Positions 1 through 5,188 of a stretch of 5,188 nt of DNA are shown one piece after another. The notes below the pieces were generated by a model, which saw nothing but the letters and a program-made list of their open reading frames with translations, was not told where the DNA came from and did not search any database. Numbering within the stretch: position 1 is the stretch's first letter; each line of letters starts with the position of its first letter. The translations under genes and the position numbers were made by a program. The stretch lies in contig CALIQN010000016.1 in assembly GCA_938044045.1 (NCBI GenBank), positions 1 through 5,188 on the forward strand. The letters are read 5' to 3'. The DNA comes from an uncultured Peptococcaceae bacterium. Lineage in GTDB: Bacteria > Bacillota > Peptococcia > Peptococcales > Peptococcaceae.

Positions 1-27
1 CAAAAATTCATAATATCTTTCTTTCAT
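1..27 (-). CDS. 5' end of an unidentified gene running off the left edge
   Basis: Reading leftwards, an ATG at 27-25 opens a frame that stays open to the window edge and encodes MKERYYEFL. It has a purine-rich ribosome binding site (GGGAGAG, about 4 nt before the ATG), and a good promoter lies about 35 bp further upstream. Nine residues are too few to assign a family. It lies outside the probable att core, so it is most likely the chromosomal gene flanking the insertion site. It could instead be the first gene of the opposite end of the element, if the source was circular or tandemly inserted. The start is well supported; the product is unknown. Confidence 0.45.
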
Positions 28-60
28 TTCTCTCTCCCAAAAACAACAAAATCTACATCT

Positions 61-89
61 ATTATAACACACCATAGATATCATATTAA
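61..89 (-). promoter_or_regulatory. Extended -10 promoter for the leftmost gene
   Basis: On the minus strand there is a perfect TATAAT (66-61), preceded by TGT to give an extended -10 (TGnTATAAT). A weaker -35-like TTAATA (89-84) sits 17 bp upstream, matching TTGACA at 4 of 6 positions. A transcript would start near 54-52 and reach the GGGAGAG/ATG at 27 after a short leader. It fires leftwards, away from the integrase. Confidence 0.6.
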
Positions 90-99
90 ATGTTTAAAA

Positions 100-109
100 T
101 TTGGTCAAA
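100..109 (+). repeat. Outlying copy of the TTTGGTCAAA repeat
   Basis: TTTGGTCAAA is identical over 10 bp to the copy at 221-230, and its inner 8 bp match the copy at 211-218. It lies on the far side of the tRNA-derived core from the integrase gene, at a distance from the core similar to that of the integrase-side pair. It may be an arm-type integrase site of an att region spanning both sides, or a chance match in AT-rich DNA. Confidence 0.4.
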
Positions 110-110
110 G

Positions 111-137
111 AAAAAACACTGGATAACCAGTGTTTTT
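111..137. terminator. Bidirectional intrinsic terminator beyond the att core
   Basis: A perfect 11-bp inverted repeat (AAAAACACTGG at 112-122, CCAGTGTTTTT at 127-137) surrounds a 4-nt ATAA loop. The outer A/T pairs supply a T-run on either strand, so it can end transcription from both sides. On the minus strand it lies just past the tRNA 3' end, where the terminator of the original tRNA gene would be expected. It would also catch transcripts running out of the integrase gene. Confidence 0.85.
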
Positions 138-148
138 GTGGCTAGTAC

Positions 149-170
149 TGCCCCCTGCAAGCATCGAACT
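149..170 (-). other. Probable att core: 3' end of a tRNA gene
   Basis: Read on the minus strand, the segment fits the 3' end of a tRNA. It shows G53 of the T stem, a T loop TTCGATG (168-162), the 3' half of the T stem CTTGC (161-157), an acceptor 3' strand AGGGGGC (156-150) and the discriminator A (149). No CCA is encoded. On the integrase side the pairing fails: the 5' half of the T stem should read GCAAG but reads CTTAG. Hence only the 3' end is present, and homology probably stops near 170. This is the usual footprint left by tyrosine integrases that insert into the 3' end of tRNA genes. The target tRNA should begin GCCCCCT; I cannot name its amino acid. Confidence 0.7.
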
Positions 171-197
171 AAGGCTTAGAAACCCTATTCTAATAGG
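169..197. repeat. Two short inverted repeats beside the att core
   Basis: CTAAG-G-CTTAG (169-179) is a perfect palindrome around one base, overlapping the edge of the tRNA-like core. CCTATT-CT-AATAGG (184-197) is a second one. The two also share a directly repeated AGGCTT (172-177 and 195-200). Inverted half-sites are how tyrosine recombinases usually recognise core sites, so one may be a core-type integrase site. The second could also be a weak hairpin after the integrase gene, but it lacks a proper T-run. Confidence 0.4.
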
Positions 198-210
198 CTT
201 TTAAATACTT

Positions 211-230
211 TTGGTCAATTTTTGGTCAAA
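211..230 (+). repeat. Tandem TTGGTCAA repeats, probable integrase arm sites
   Basis: TTGGTCAA occurs at 211-218 and 222-229, offset by 11 bp, about one helical turn. The pair lies between the integrase stop codon (237) and the tRNA-derived core. Tyrosine integrases with an N-terminal arm-binding domain, like the one encoded here, use short direct repeats in this position. The assignment rests on position and phasing only. Confidence 0.55.
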
Positions 231-236
231 ATAATT

Positions 237-1376
237 CTATTCTTTATCTAGCATTATTTCCCTGACCACTTCATATTCTTTATCAATAACTTCTTGAAGC
301 ACATGACCATAAGTCCTGATAATCTGCTGTATATCCTTATGACCAAGCAACCTTGCAACTACCCATATATCAATTCCATTCGCTAATAAATATGATCCAT
401 AAGTGTGTCTGCCTGCTGTCGCTGTCATATCCTGACTTCCTATTCCTAATTCAGTTAAACAAACCCTTAGACTTTTATTTAAACCTGAATTTGTAGGAAC
501 TTTATATCTCCTATCAAAGAATACTAAATCATGCTTTTTTAATTCTTCACGATCAAAAAGAATCTTATCCTGTTCCACTTTCAATGATTTTAATACTTGT
601 ATTAAATCATCATCAATAGGAATTTCTCTGATTGAGGTTTTCGTTTTAGGAGGTGCAAACTCTTGCTTATCTCCTATATATCTCCGATATGTTCTAACTG
701 TTTTATTTTCAAAATCAATATCAGACCAGCAAACTGCCATACCTTCACCAACCCTGAATCCAGTCTTAAATAGAAAATATAGCAGATATGGTATCACAGA
801 TTCCCTATAATTAAACTTCGATTGTAAGTGAGATAACAAATCCTTATATTCTGAAATACTATGAATATACTTATCATCTATATTCCCAGCTTCCAATCCA
901 TAGATTTTAACATCTTCTGTAATATCTACTATCTGCAAGCCACTTCTTTGACTAAATTTAATCGTTGACCTTATATCAGCATTGATTCTTCTTAAATGAT
1001 CCTTCGTCACATTTTCTCCAAAATCATTCAAACGTGACTGATATTCCTGATGGTTTAGGCTCATAGCTGGTATATCAGAGAATAGTTTTTCTATCACCTT
1101 ACCTCTTGAATAATACCCTTCCTTCGTTCCATTCGCCTTTTCTGAAGGCAATATCACAAGATCATACCAATCTTGCCACAATCCATACAAGGTAGCCTTA
1201 CTATCAAATCTAGCTGTATAATTCGATTGAAACAGCTTACGTTCTTTCTCTTGCGCTTCATTCATAGCTTCACGCTTCGTTTTAAAGCCTGAATTTGTCG
1301 CAACAACTTTTCCTTGCTTATCGAAAATTCGATAGTCCCAAAGTTTACTTTTTCCACGTTGTCGATAACTTGCCAC
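237..1376 (-). CDS. int: Tyrosine recombinase (site-specific integrase)
   Basis: This 379-residue integrase inserts and excises the element by strand exchange at the att core. Residues 1-55 look like an arm-DNA-binding domain (WDYRIFDKQGK, GFKTKREA). Residues about 60-165 are the helical core-binding domain, and 170-375 the catalytic domain. Visible catalytic residues are R208 (TGFRVGEG), a lysine in PPKTKTS (K244 or K246), R323 (AGRHTYGS), H346 (LLGHKD) and the nucleophile Y356 (RTYGHV). The HxxR histidine is replaced by T320, as I recall for some streptococcal phage/ICE integrases. The start is GTG at 1376, with AAGGGGG 4 nt upstream; no better start is present. The gene lies 37 bp after the DUF771-like gene, probably on the same transcript, and ends about 65 bp from the tRNA-like core. 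The length is normal and there are no interruptions. The family is certain; the subfamily is not resolved. Confidence 0.95.
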   Translation of the reverse strand: MASYRQRGKSKLWDYRIFDKQGKVVATNSGFKTKREAMNEAQEKERKLFQSNYTARFDSKATLYGLWQDWYDLVILPSEKANGTKEGYYSRGKVIEKLFSDIPAMSLNHQEYQSRLNDFGENVTKDHLRRINADIRSTIKFSQRSGLQIVDITEDVKIYGLEAGNIDDKYIHSISEYKDLLSHLQSKFNYRESVIPYLLYFLFKTGFRVGEGMAVCWSDIDFENKTVRTYRRYIGDKQEFAPPKTKTSIREIPIDDDLIQVLKSLKVEQDKILFDREELKKHDLVFFDRRYKVPTNSGLNKSLRVCLTELGIGSQDMTATAGRHTYGSYLLANGIDIWVVARLLGHKDIQQIIRTYGHVLQEVIDKEYEVVREIMLDKE

Positions 1377-1413
1377 AATTCCCCCTTCCTAAATAGCAAT
1401 CATCACTATTCCA

Positions 1414-1698
1414 TTATAACATCAATAATATTCTTTGATAGTTTTTATCAAAATATTCTCTAGTTTTCCTTGCAAGGAATCTATAAGGTGAACCCTTTGT
1501 TTTTGGATATAACACAAAACCATCTTCATTCTGCTCAATATCCACTTCTTTTTTAATTGAAGGATTCAATAAAATATCATTTACCAGTTTAGTTTTACTA
1601 ATTGACAATAATTCCTCAACCTTATCAATCGTCCACCATTGACCAACTTCTTCTTTTTGAATCAAATCTAAATATTCAGAACGACTAATCAAAACCAT
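1414..1698 (-). CDS. DUF771-like small protein, candidate excisionase
   Basis: From the ATG at 1698 this encodes 94 residues. The pattern WWTIDKVEELL, NDILLNP, a GFVLYPKTKGS strand and a C-terminal FDKNYQRILL helix resembles DUF771 proteins of streptococcal phages and mobile elements. Residues 23-43 could form a winged-helix/helix-turn-helix DNA-binding unit. Lying immediately upstream of the integrase, it is the best candidate for the recombination directionality factor, but that is inference from position. The frame stays open upstream of the ATG for 17 codons to 1749. They encode a plausible family N-terminus (VFNIEVPIPAD) behind a strong AAGGAG, but the codon at the natural start is ATA. 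The internal ATG at 1698 has no ribosome binding site. The full protein would be 111 residues. The gene may therefore be poorly translated, start at ATA, or be damaged. Confidence 0.8.
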   Translation of the reverse strand: MVLISRSEYLDLIQKEEVGQWWTIDKVEELLSISKTKLVNDILLNPSIKKEVDIEQNEDGFVLYPKTKGSPYRFLARKTREYFDKNYQRILLML

Positions 1699-1746
1699 AT
1701 CAGCAGGAATCGGAACTTCAATATTAAATACTTGTTTAGGCTCTTT

Positions 1747-1760
1747 TATTATTTCTCCTT
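1747..1760 (-). promoter_or_regulatory. AAGGAG ribosome binding site followed by an ATA codon
   Basis: On the minus strand a consensus AAGGAG (1760-1755) is followed, after 5 nt, by ATA (1749-1747) in frame with the DUF771-like gene. An in-frame TAA at 1761-1759 rules out any earlier start. No ATG, GTG or TTG lies between this site and the ATG at 1698. The arrangement is what an ATG-to-ATA change in a normal start region would leave. A sequencing error is also possible. Confidence 0.7.
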
Positions 1761-1768
1761 AAAATAAC

Positions 1769-1798
1769 AAAAAACAAGGTAGGAACTACCCTACCTTG
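1769..1798 (-). terminator. Intrinsic terminator after the LPXTG gene
   Basis: A perfect 9-bp stem (CAAGGTAGG 1775-1783, CCTACCTTG 1790-1798) encloses a 6-nt loop. On the minus strand six Ts follow it (1774-1769). It ends the transfer operon 9 bp after the surface-protein stop codon. It also lies only 8 nt before the AAGGAG of the DUF771-like gene, leaving no room for a promoter in between. Transcription of the downstream pair must therefore pass through it. Confidence 0.9.
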
Positions 1799-1807
1799 CT
1801 GTTTATT

Positions 1808-2632
1808 CTACTTAAATTTACGCTTACCAATTACAGTTGCAATCAATCCTACAAATCCCCAAATAGTAGTAAAAATTGTACTAGCTGTTCCAGTATTCGG
1901 AAGGACTTTTAACTGACCTTCTTTATCTTTCAAAGCAATAGTACCATCTTTTTGCTTCACAGCACCTACTTCATAAGGCTCTTTTTCAGCATAATCACCT
2001 TCGCTTGTTTCAACTACAACTTTTCCTTGATTCGTTGAAACTACCTTGTGACCAGTATTAGTTTCAATAGGCTGTTCTTGAATATCTTCTTTAGAAACAT
2101 TCAATGGTTTAGGATCATCAGATTCTTTCACACCAACATTATCTTCAGCCTTCTTCTTATCTTCCTGAACTTTTGGATCAGCTTCCTTTTGAGTATCAGC
2201 TTTTGGCTGTTCCTCTTTTGGTTGTTCTTCCTTCGGTTTTTCAGATGGAGTTGTAGGCTCTACTACGACACCTGTATTATCTTGTGAAGGCTCTTTTTCA
2301 GATTCCTTACCAAGATTTTCAGAAGGCTTATCTTCTTTAGGTTTTTCCTCTTTTGGCTGTTCTGATGGAGTTGTAGGCTCTACTACGACACCTGCATTAT
2401 CTTGTGAAGGCTCTTTTTCAGTTTTACCACCTAAATCAAGATTCTCACCTTCAGTTTGACCAGCAGGATCAACAGCAGGCTTTTCTTCTTTTGGCTGTTC
2501 TGCCACAACTAAACCAGCAGTATCTTCTTTAGAATCTACACTTCCACCCAAAGATAATTCATCAGCATTTACACCAGCTACAAAGCTACTCAACAGCGTT
2601 ACACACGCTAACGTTACAATTTTTTTATTCAT
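1808..2632 (-). CDS. LPXTG-anchored repetitive surface protein
   Basis: This 274-residue secreted protein is anchored covalently to the peptidoglycan by sortase. It has a signal peptide (1-23, KK followed by a hydrophobic core, likely cleaved after VNA), an acidic, Lys/Glu/Pro-rich stalk (24-190), a small conserved-looking C-terminal segment (191-240), the sorting motif LPNTG at 244-248, a membrane helix (253-269) and the basic tail KRKFK. The stalk holds a ~40-residue repeat starting near residues 26, 65 and 105 (LGG/LGK, then EPSQDN, then GVVVEP and PKEE), with a weak trace near 160. The ATG at 2632 follows AGAGGA and lies 16 bp after the hydrolase gene. Its place as last gene of the transfer operon suggests a role in contact between mating cells or in donor surface properties, but this is inference. 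No enzymatic or known ligand-binding domain is visible. Confidence 0.92.
   Translation of the reverse strand: MNKKIVTLACVTLLSSFVAGVNADELSLGGSVDSKEDTAGLVVAEQPKEEKPAVDPAGQTEGENLDLGGKTEKEPSQDNAGVVVEPTTPSEQPKEEKPKEDKPSENLGKESEKEPSQDNTGVVVEPTTPSEKPKEEQPKEEQPKADTQKEADPKVQEDKKKAEDNVGVKESDDPKPLNVSKEDIQEQPIETNTGHKVVSTNQGKVVVETSEGDYAEKEPYEVGAVKQKDGTIALKDKEGQLKVLPNTGTASTIFTTIWGFVGLIATVIGKRKFK
2244..2301. repeat. 58-bp direct repeat, copy 1 (in the LPXTG gene)
   Basis: This matches 2364-2421 at 57 of 58 positions, with a single T/C difference at 2275/2395. The offset is exactly 120 bp, i.e. 40 codons, so the reading frame is kept. It encodes the EKEPSQDN-x-GVVVEPTTP block at residues 112-131. The near identity points to recent duplication or continuing homogenisation. 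Confidence 0.95.
2364..2421. repeat. 58-bp direct repeat, copy 2 (in the LPXTG gene)
   Basis: Partner of the copy at 2244-2301, encoding residues 72-91 of the surface protein. Outside the 58 bp the two 120-bp units diverge quickly at DNA level while staying related in protein sequence. Recombination between the copies would remove or add 40 residues without a frameshift. Confidence 0.95.
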
Positions 2633-2648
2633 ATTTTTTCCTCTTTTC

Positions 2649-3749
2649 TTATTTTCCTATCACATACATAAAGTTTTTTGCCTGTTCAGCAGTAAATACA
2701 CGAAAATCAGTAATACCTGTTTCTTGCATTGGTTGAATAACATTACATTCAGAAATCAATATTGATCCATCATCTTTCACATCTTCGACAAAGGCTACAT
2801 GACCATAAACGCTATGACTACCTGCTTGCCCCCCTTGAAAGCTAACAGCAGAATGTTTTGTAGGAGTATTCGTCACTTCGTAACCTGACTTATGCGCCCA
2901 GTCACGACCATTTCCCATGTATGGATCAAAATGTATTCCAAATTCTTTTGCTCGATTGAATACATACCAAGTACATTGACCATAAGGATAAGACTGAGTA
3001 ATATAGCCTTCTTTTGTAATTTCCTTATCAATCGAATATCCACTAGGTAAATCAGTTGAAACTTGACCAAATGGCACATCAATACTACCAGCTATTGCAT
3101 TTCCACTTGATCCATCAGATTCAATCGTTCCCTTAAACACTTCATACCATTTCTTACTGTCCTTTTCCAGCTTCTCTAGTTTTGTCTGACCGTCTGAAAG
3201 CAATACACCCTCATAATGTTCAGACCAATACTTAGCACTTTCAAAAGGATCAGTCGCCTTTTGCATGTAGTCCTTGACTTTTTTATAGCCATGATTTAAC
3301 TCATAGGACATTAACTCTAGTTCCACCGTACTATCTAAAGTACGTGAACTTGCATTCGCCCATCTATCACCATTGATAGTATTTCCGTCCCAGCCTGACC
3401 ATTGAAAATATCCAGCAACTCCACCTGACGGATTCGTTAGTTTTGGATCAAAGTCACTTTCTCTTTCTGCATTGGCAAGAGAGCCAGTAGAACCCTCTAA
3501 AGTGAATTTCTCTTTAGAGAGTTGCCAGTTTAGAATCTTAATGACATCTTCTGCACGTTCGACAGATATATTAGCTTTTTGAGCCACTTCTTGCGCTGTC
3601 AAACGTGTTCTCTTACCAGTTGTACTTCCTGATGAACCACTAGCAGAAACGATTCCAATAATACTTGCAATCACTAAGATAATCACTAGGAGAATAGGTA
3701 AAAGACTTCCAACCAATAACCCTAATCGTTTAGCTGTTTTTTTACCCAT
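2649..3749 (-). CDS. Membrane-anchored lysozyme/CHAP cell-wall hydrolase of the conjugation system
   Basis: This 366-residue protein cuts peptidoglycan so that the mating channel can cross the wall, the role of VirB1 and of Tn916 Orf14/CwlT. A basic start (GKKTAKR) and a membrane helix (9-34) anchor it with the rest outside. Residues about 60-207 match the phage-tail-lysozyme type of muramidase: the ANAERESDFDPK motif gives E97 as probable catalytic acid, followed by GGVAGYFQWSG. A Ser/Gly-rich linker (209-222) leads to a CHAP amidase/endopeptidase domain (about 250-360) with C259 (YGQCTWYV), H317 (GHVAFVE) and E334 (ISECN). Both active sites look intact. The ATG shares one base with the stop codon of the upstream VirB6-like gene (TAATG), suggesting translational coupling. 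Tn916 uses NlpC/P60 in place of CHAP, so this is the CHAP version found in many streptococcal ICEs. Substrate bonds are assigned by family only. Confidence 0.92.
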   Translation of the reverse strand: MGKKTAKRLGLLVGSLLPILLVIILVIASIIGIVSASGSSGSTTGKRTRLTAQEVAQKANISVERAEDVIKILNWQLSKEKFTLEGSTGSLANAERESDFDPKLTNPSGGVAGYFQWSGWDGNTINGDRWANASSRTLDSTVELELMSYELNHGYKKVKDYMQKATDPFESAKYWSEHYEGVLLSDGQTKLEKLEKDSKKWYEVFKGTIESDGSSGNAIAGSIDVPFGQVSTDLPSGYSIDKEITKEGYITQSYPYGQCTWYVFNRAKEFGIHFDPYMGNGRDWAHKSGYEVTNTPTKHSAVSFQGGQAGSHSVYGHVAFVEDVKDDGSILISECNVIQPMQETGITDFRVFTAEQAKNFMYVIGK

Positions 3750-5188
3750 TAAATATCAACCTTTCTTCTTTTTGCTTTCAACCTCTTTTCTTTCTTACTT
3801 CTATATTGTTTAGAACCCTCCACATCATTTCTAGCACTCTTAACATCAGATTTTCTTCTACCAAGTGCCTTTGGACTGCTAGTCTTTGTGTTCTGCATTT
3901 TCTGTTTTACAGAACGTTCCTGTTTTTCCTCAAAACTCTTTTGACGTTTTTTGGCTCTTTCTTCCTTCAATCGCTGAACTGCTTGACGAGAAGCATTTTT
4001 CTGACTAGCATATTTTTCAGCATTATCAGTTTTTATTCTCTTCTTCTCATTCAACAGCTTTCTACCATCACTACCTTCTCTAAAGGCATTGGCTCGTACT
4101 CCATAAAGTCTTGCCAAAGCCTTATTCCCTTTTTCTTTCAAAGCATTGACTGAACTATTCTTACGTTCTCTAATCGAATCCATTCGATTTTTAACCGCTT
4201 CTCCTTTTTCAGCAACCTTATCTACCAACGGACTTTCTTTTCGTAAAGTTTTGAGGTTTTCACTCAACTTATCTTTACCCAACTTCAAGCCACCTTTAGC
4301 TAATTGACCACCAACTTTCAAACCATCTTTACCTGACTTCAAACCAAGTTTACCTGCACGAGTAATTCTTTCTTTCAGATTTTTGACTGCTTGAGAATTG
4401 CTGATTTCTCGACCAATATTGCCAACAGGACTATTGGTAACTCTTGAAAAAGCAGATAAAAGCGAGTGTCTATACTTCCACATTAAGAATAACAAGACAC
4501 CTTTTAGAAATACCATAACTAATAAATCTCCACTCACAGCTGTAGAGATAAATCCAGTTAAAGTATTGTAAAAGAAAGCAAATAGAGTAGTTGCTAGAAG
4601 CATGATAGATGATAAGGCAAGCATTGAAATAGCTTTTTTATTAAATCCTACCAGTAAGTGTTCCATCTTAGGAAACAAACTCAATAGAAGAATAAATGGC
4701 AACAATACAATCAGTAAAATAAATACAATCAAGAAAAAGAATCGTGACAATCCTAGCAATAGATAAATCGTTCCCATCACTATAATATCGACATCAGAAG
4801 CAAAGGCATACATGAATTTCAAGCCCCACTCATTCTTCAACATTTTATTTTCAGGATCTTTATCTTTTGCAATATCCTTGATTTTCTTCTCACCAACTAA
4901 ATGATCTCCGTCACCTTGCTTATATCCAGCTAAATCTTCAAATTCTTTTTCAGAAAGAACAAACTCCCCTTTATCATTCACAGGAGAGTTCATATACTTA
5001 TAACCCTTCAACAAGGTTTCTGAAAAGTATGTTTCTACTCCATCTTTACTTTCACCAGTTAAAGTTTTCGTAATTTCACCATTCAAGGTGATGGTCGTTG
5101 TCCTAAATGCGTCATAAACATGAGTCAACAGATATTTATTTTGACCATTAACAGGAAACTGAACAAAGTACACTCCAATACAGGTATA
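3749..5188 (-). CDS. VirB6/Orf15/TcpH-like conjugation membrane protein, 3' part
   Basis: The frame is open to the right edge. A GTG at 5173 is the first possible start in the window, but five further codons without a stop precede it and it has no ribosome binding site, so this is the C-terminal part of a longer protein. Numbered from that GTG, residues 1-125 look extracytoplasmic (VNGQNKYLLTHVYDAF). Four or so membrane helices follow (about 127-142, 144-168, 180-203, 212-232). Residues 233-474 are a long, strongly basic and probably cytoplasmic tail with GLK-x-GKD-type repeats at 277-303 and mainly Lys/Arg/Glu thereafter. This layout, plus the downstream wall hydrolase, matches the polytopic channel protein preceding the hydrolase in Tn916-type systems (Orf15, TcpH in pCW3). 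Sequence identity to VirB6 itself is not evident. The role as channel component is inferred from topology and gene order. Confidence 0.8.
   Translation of the reverse strand, partial: YTCIGVYFVQFPVNGQNKYLLTHVYDAFRTTTITLNGEITKTLTGESKDGVETYFSETLLKGYKYMNSPVNDKGEFVLSEKEFEDLAGYKQGDGDHLVGEKKIKDIAKDKDPENKMLKNEWGLKFMYAFASDVDIIVMGTIYLLLGLSRFFFLIVFILLIVLLPFILLLSLFPKMEHLLVGFNKKAISMLALSSIMLLATTLFAFFYNTLTGFISTAVSGDLLVMVFLKGVLLFLMWKYRHSLLSAFSRVTNSPVGNIGREISNSQAVKNLKERITRAGKLGLKSGKDGLKVGGQLAKGGLKLGKDKLSENLKTLRKESPLVDKVAEKGEAVKNRMDSIRERKNSSVNALKEKGNKALARLYGVRANAFREGSDGRKLLNEKKRIKTDNAEKYASQKNASRQAVQRLKEERAKKRQKSFEEKQERSVKQKMQNTKTSSPKALGRRKSDVKSARNDVEGSKQYRSKKEKRLKAKRRKVDI

Noticed and set aside
149..200. A complete tRNA gene
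   Set aside because: Only the T loop, 3' T-stem half and acceptor 3' strand can be found. There are no matching 5' acceptor, D arm or anticodon arm upstream on the minus strand.
2048..2287. Open frame of 79 codons on the plus strand
   Set aside because: It is the antisense shadow of the repetitive LPXTG gene. Its Phe/Leu-rich product is the expected complement of Lys/Glu codons, and it has no ribosome binding site or homology.
2200..2560. CRISPR-like array
   Set aside because: The repeats are in-frame coding units with a 120-bp period and related spacers, inside an intact surface-protein gene.
2873..3082. Second minus-strand frame of 69 codons inside the hydrolase gene
   Set aside because: It overlaps the CHAP region in another frame. 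The hydrolase frame has clear catalytic motifs, and this one has none.
3806..4153. Open frame of 115 codons on the plus strand
   Set aside because: It lies antisense to the Lys/Arg-rich tail of the VirB6-like gene, and its composition is an artefact of that tail.
5171..5173. GTG at 5173 as the true start of the VirB6-like gene
   Set aside because: The frame continues open to the window edge, no ribosome binding site precedes the GTG, and family members are much longer, so the gene is cut by the edge.

Overview
The window is AT-rich and looks like a Firmicute, most probably Streptococcus or a close relative. The evidence is the LPXTG (LPNTG) sortase-anchored protein, strong AAGGAG-type ribosome binding sites, a streptococcal phage/ICE-type integrase, and a conjugation module of Gram-positive type. 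I read it as the integrase-proximal end of an integrative and conjugative element (ICE) of the broad Tn916/ICESt3-like kind, with its attachment-site junction at the left. All element genes lie on the minus strand, so biologically the window reads from right to left.

From right to left: (1) 5188-3749 is the 3' part of a polytopic membrane protein with a long basic tail. It resembles the VirB6-like/Orf15/TcpH component of the conjugation channel, and its start lies outside the window. (2) 3749-2649 is a membrane-anchored two-domain cell-wall hydrolase (phage-tail-type lysozyme plus CHAP). Its start codon overlaps the previous stop by one base. (3) 2632-1808 is a repetitive, sortase-anchored surface protein. 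A strong intrinsic terminator at 1798-1769 closes this transfer operon. (4) 1698-1414 is a small DUF771-like protein in the excisionase position, followed by (5) 1376-237, a tyrosine integrase. (6) Positions 230-149 hold phased short direct repeats, inverted repeats and the last ~22 bases of a tRNA gene, i.e. the probable att core. (7) Beyond it are a bidirectional terminator (111-137), an extended -10 promoter (61-89) and the first nine codons of a gene leaving the window at position 1. This last part is probably chromosome, or possibly the other end of the same or a tandem element.

The genes form a coherent set. The VirB6-like protein and the hydrolase build and open the mating channel through the cell wall. 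The LPXTG protein is displayed on the donor surface, perhaps for cell contact. The DUF771-like protein and integrase move the element in and out of the tRNA 3' end. The most notable details are an ATA codon where the DUF771 gene's natural ATG would be, a terminator only 8 nt ahead of that gene's ribosome binding site (so xis/int expression appears to depend on read-through), and integrase arm-type repeats that appear on both sides of the att core.
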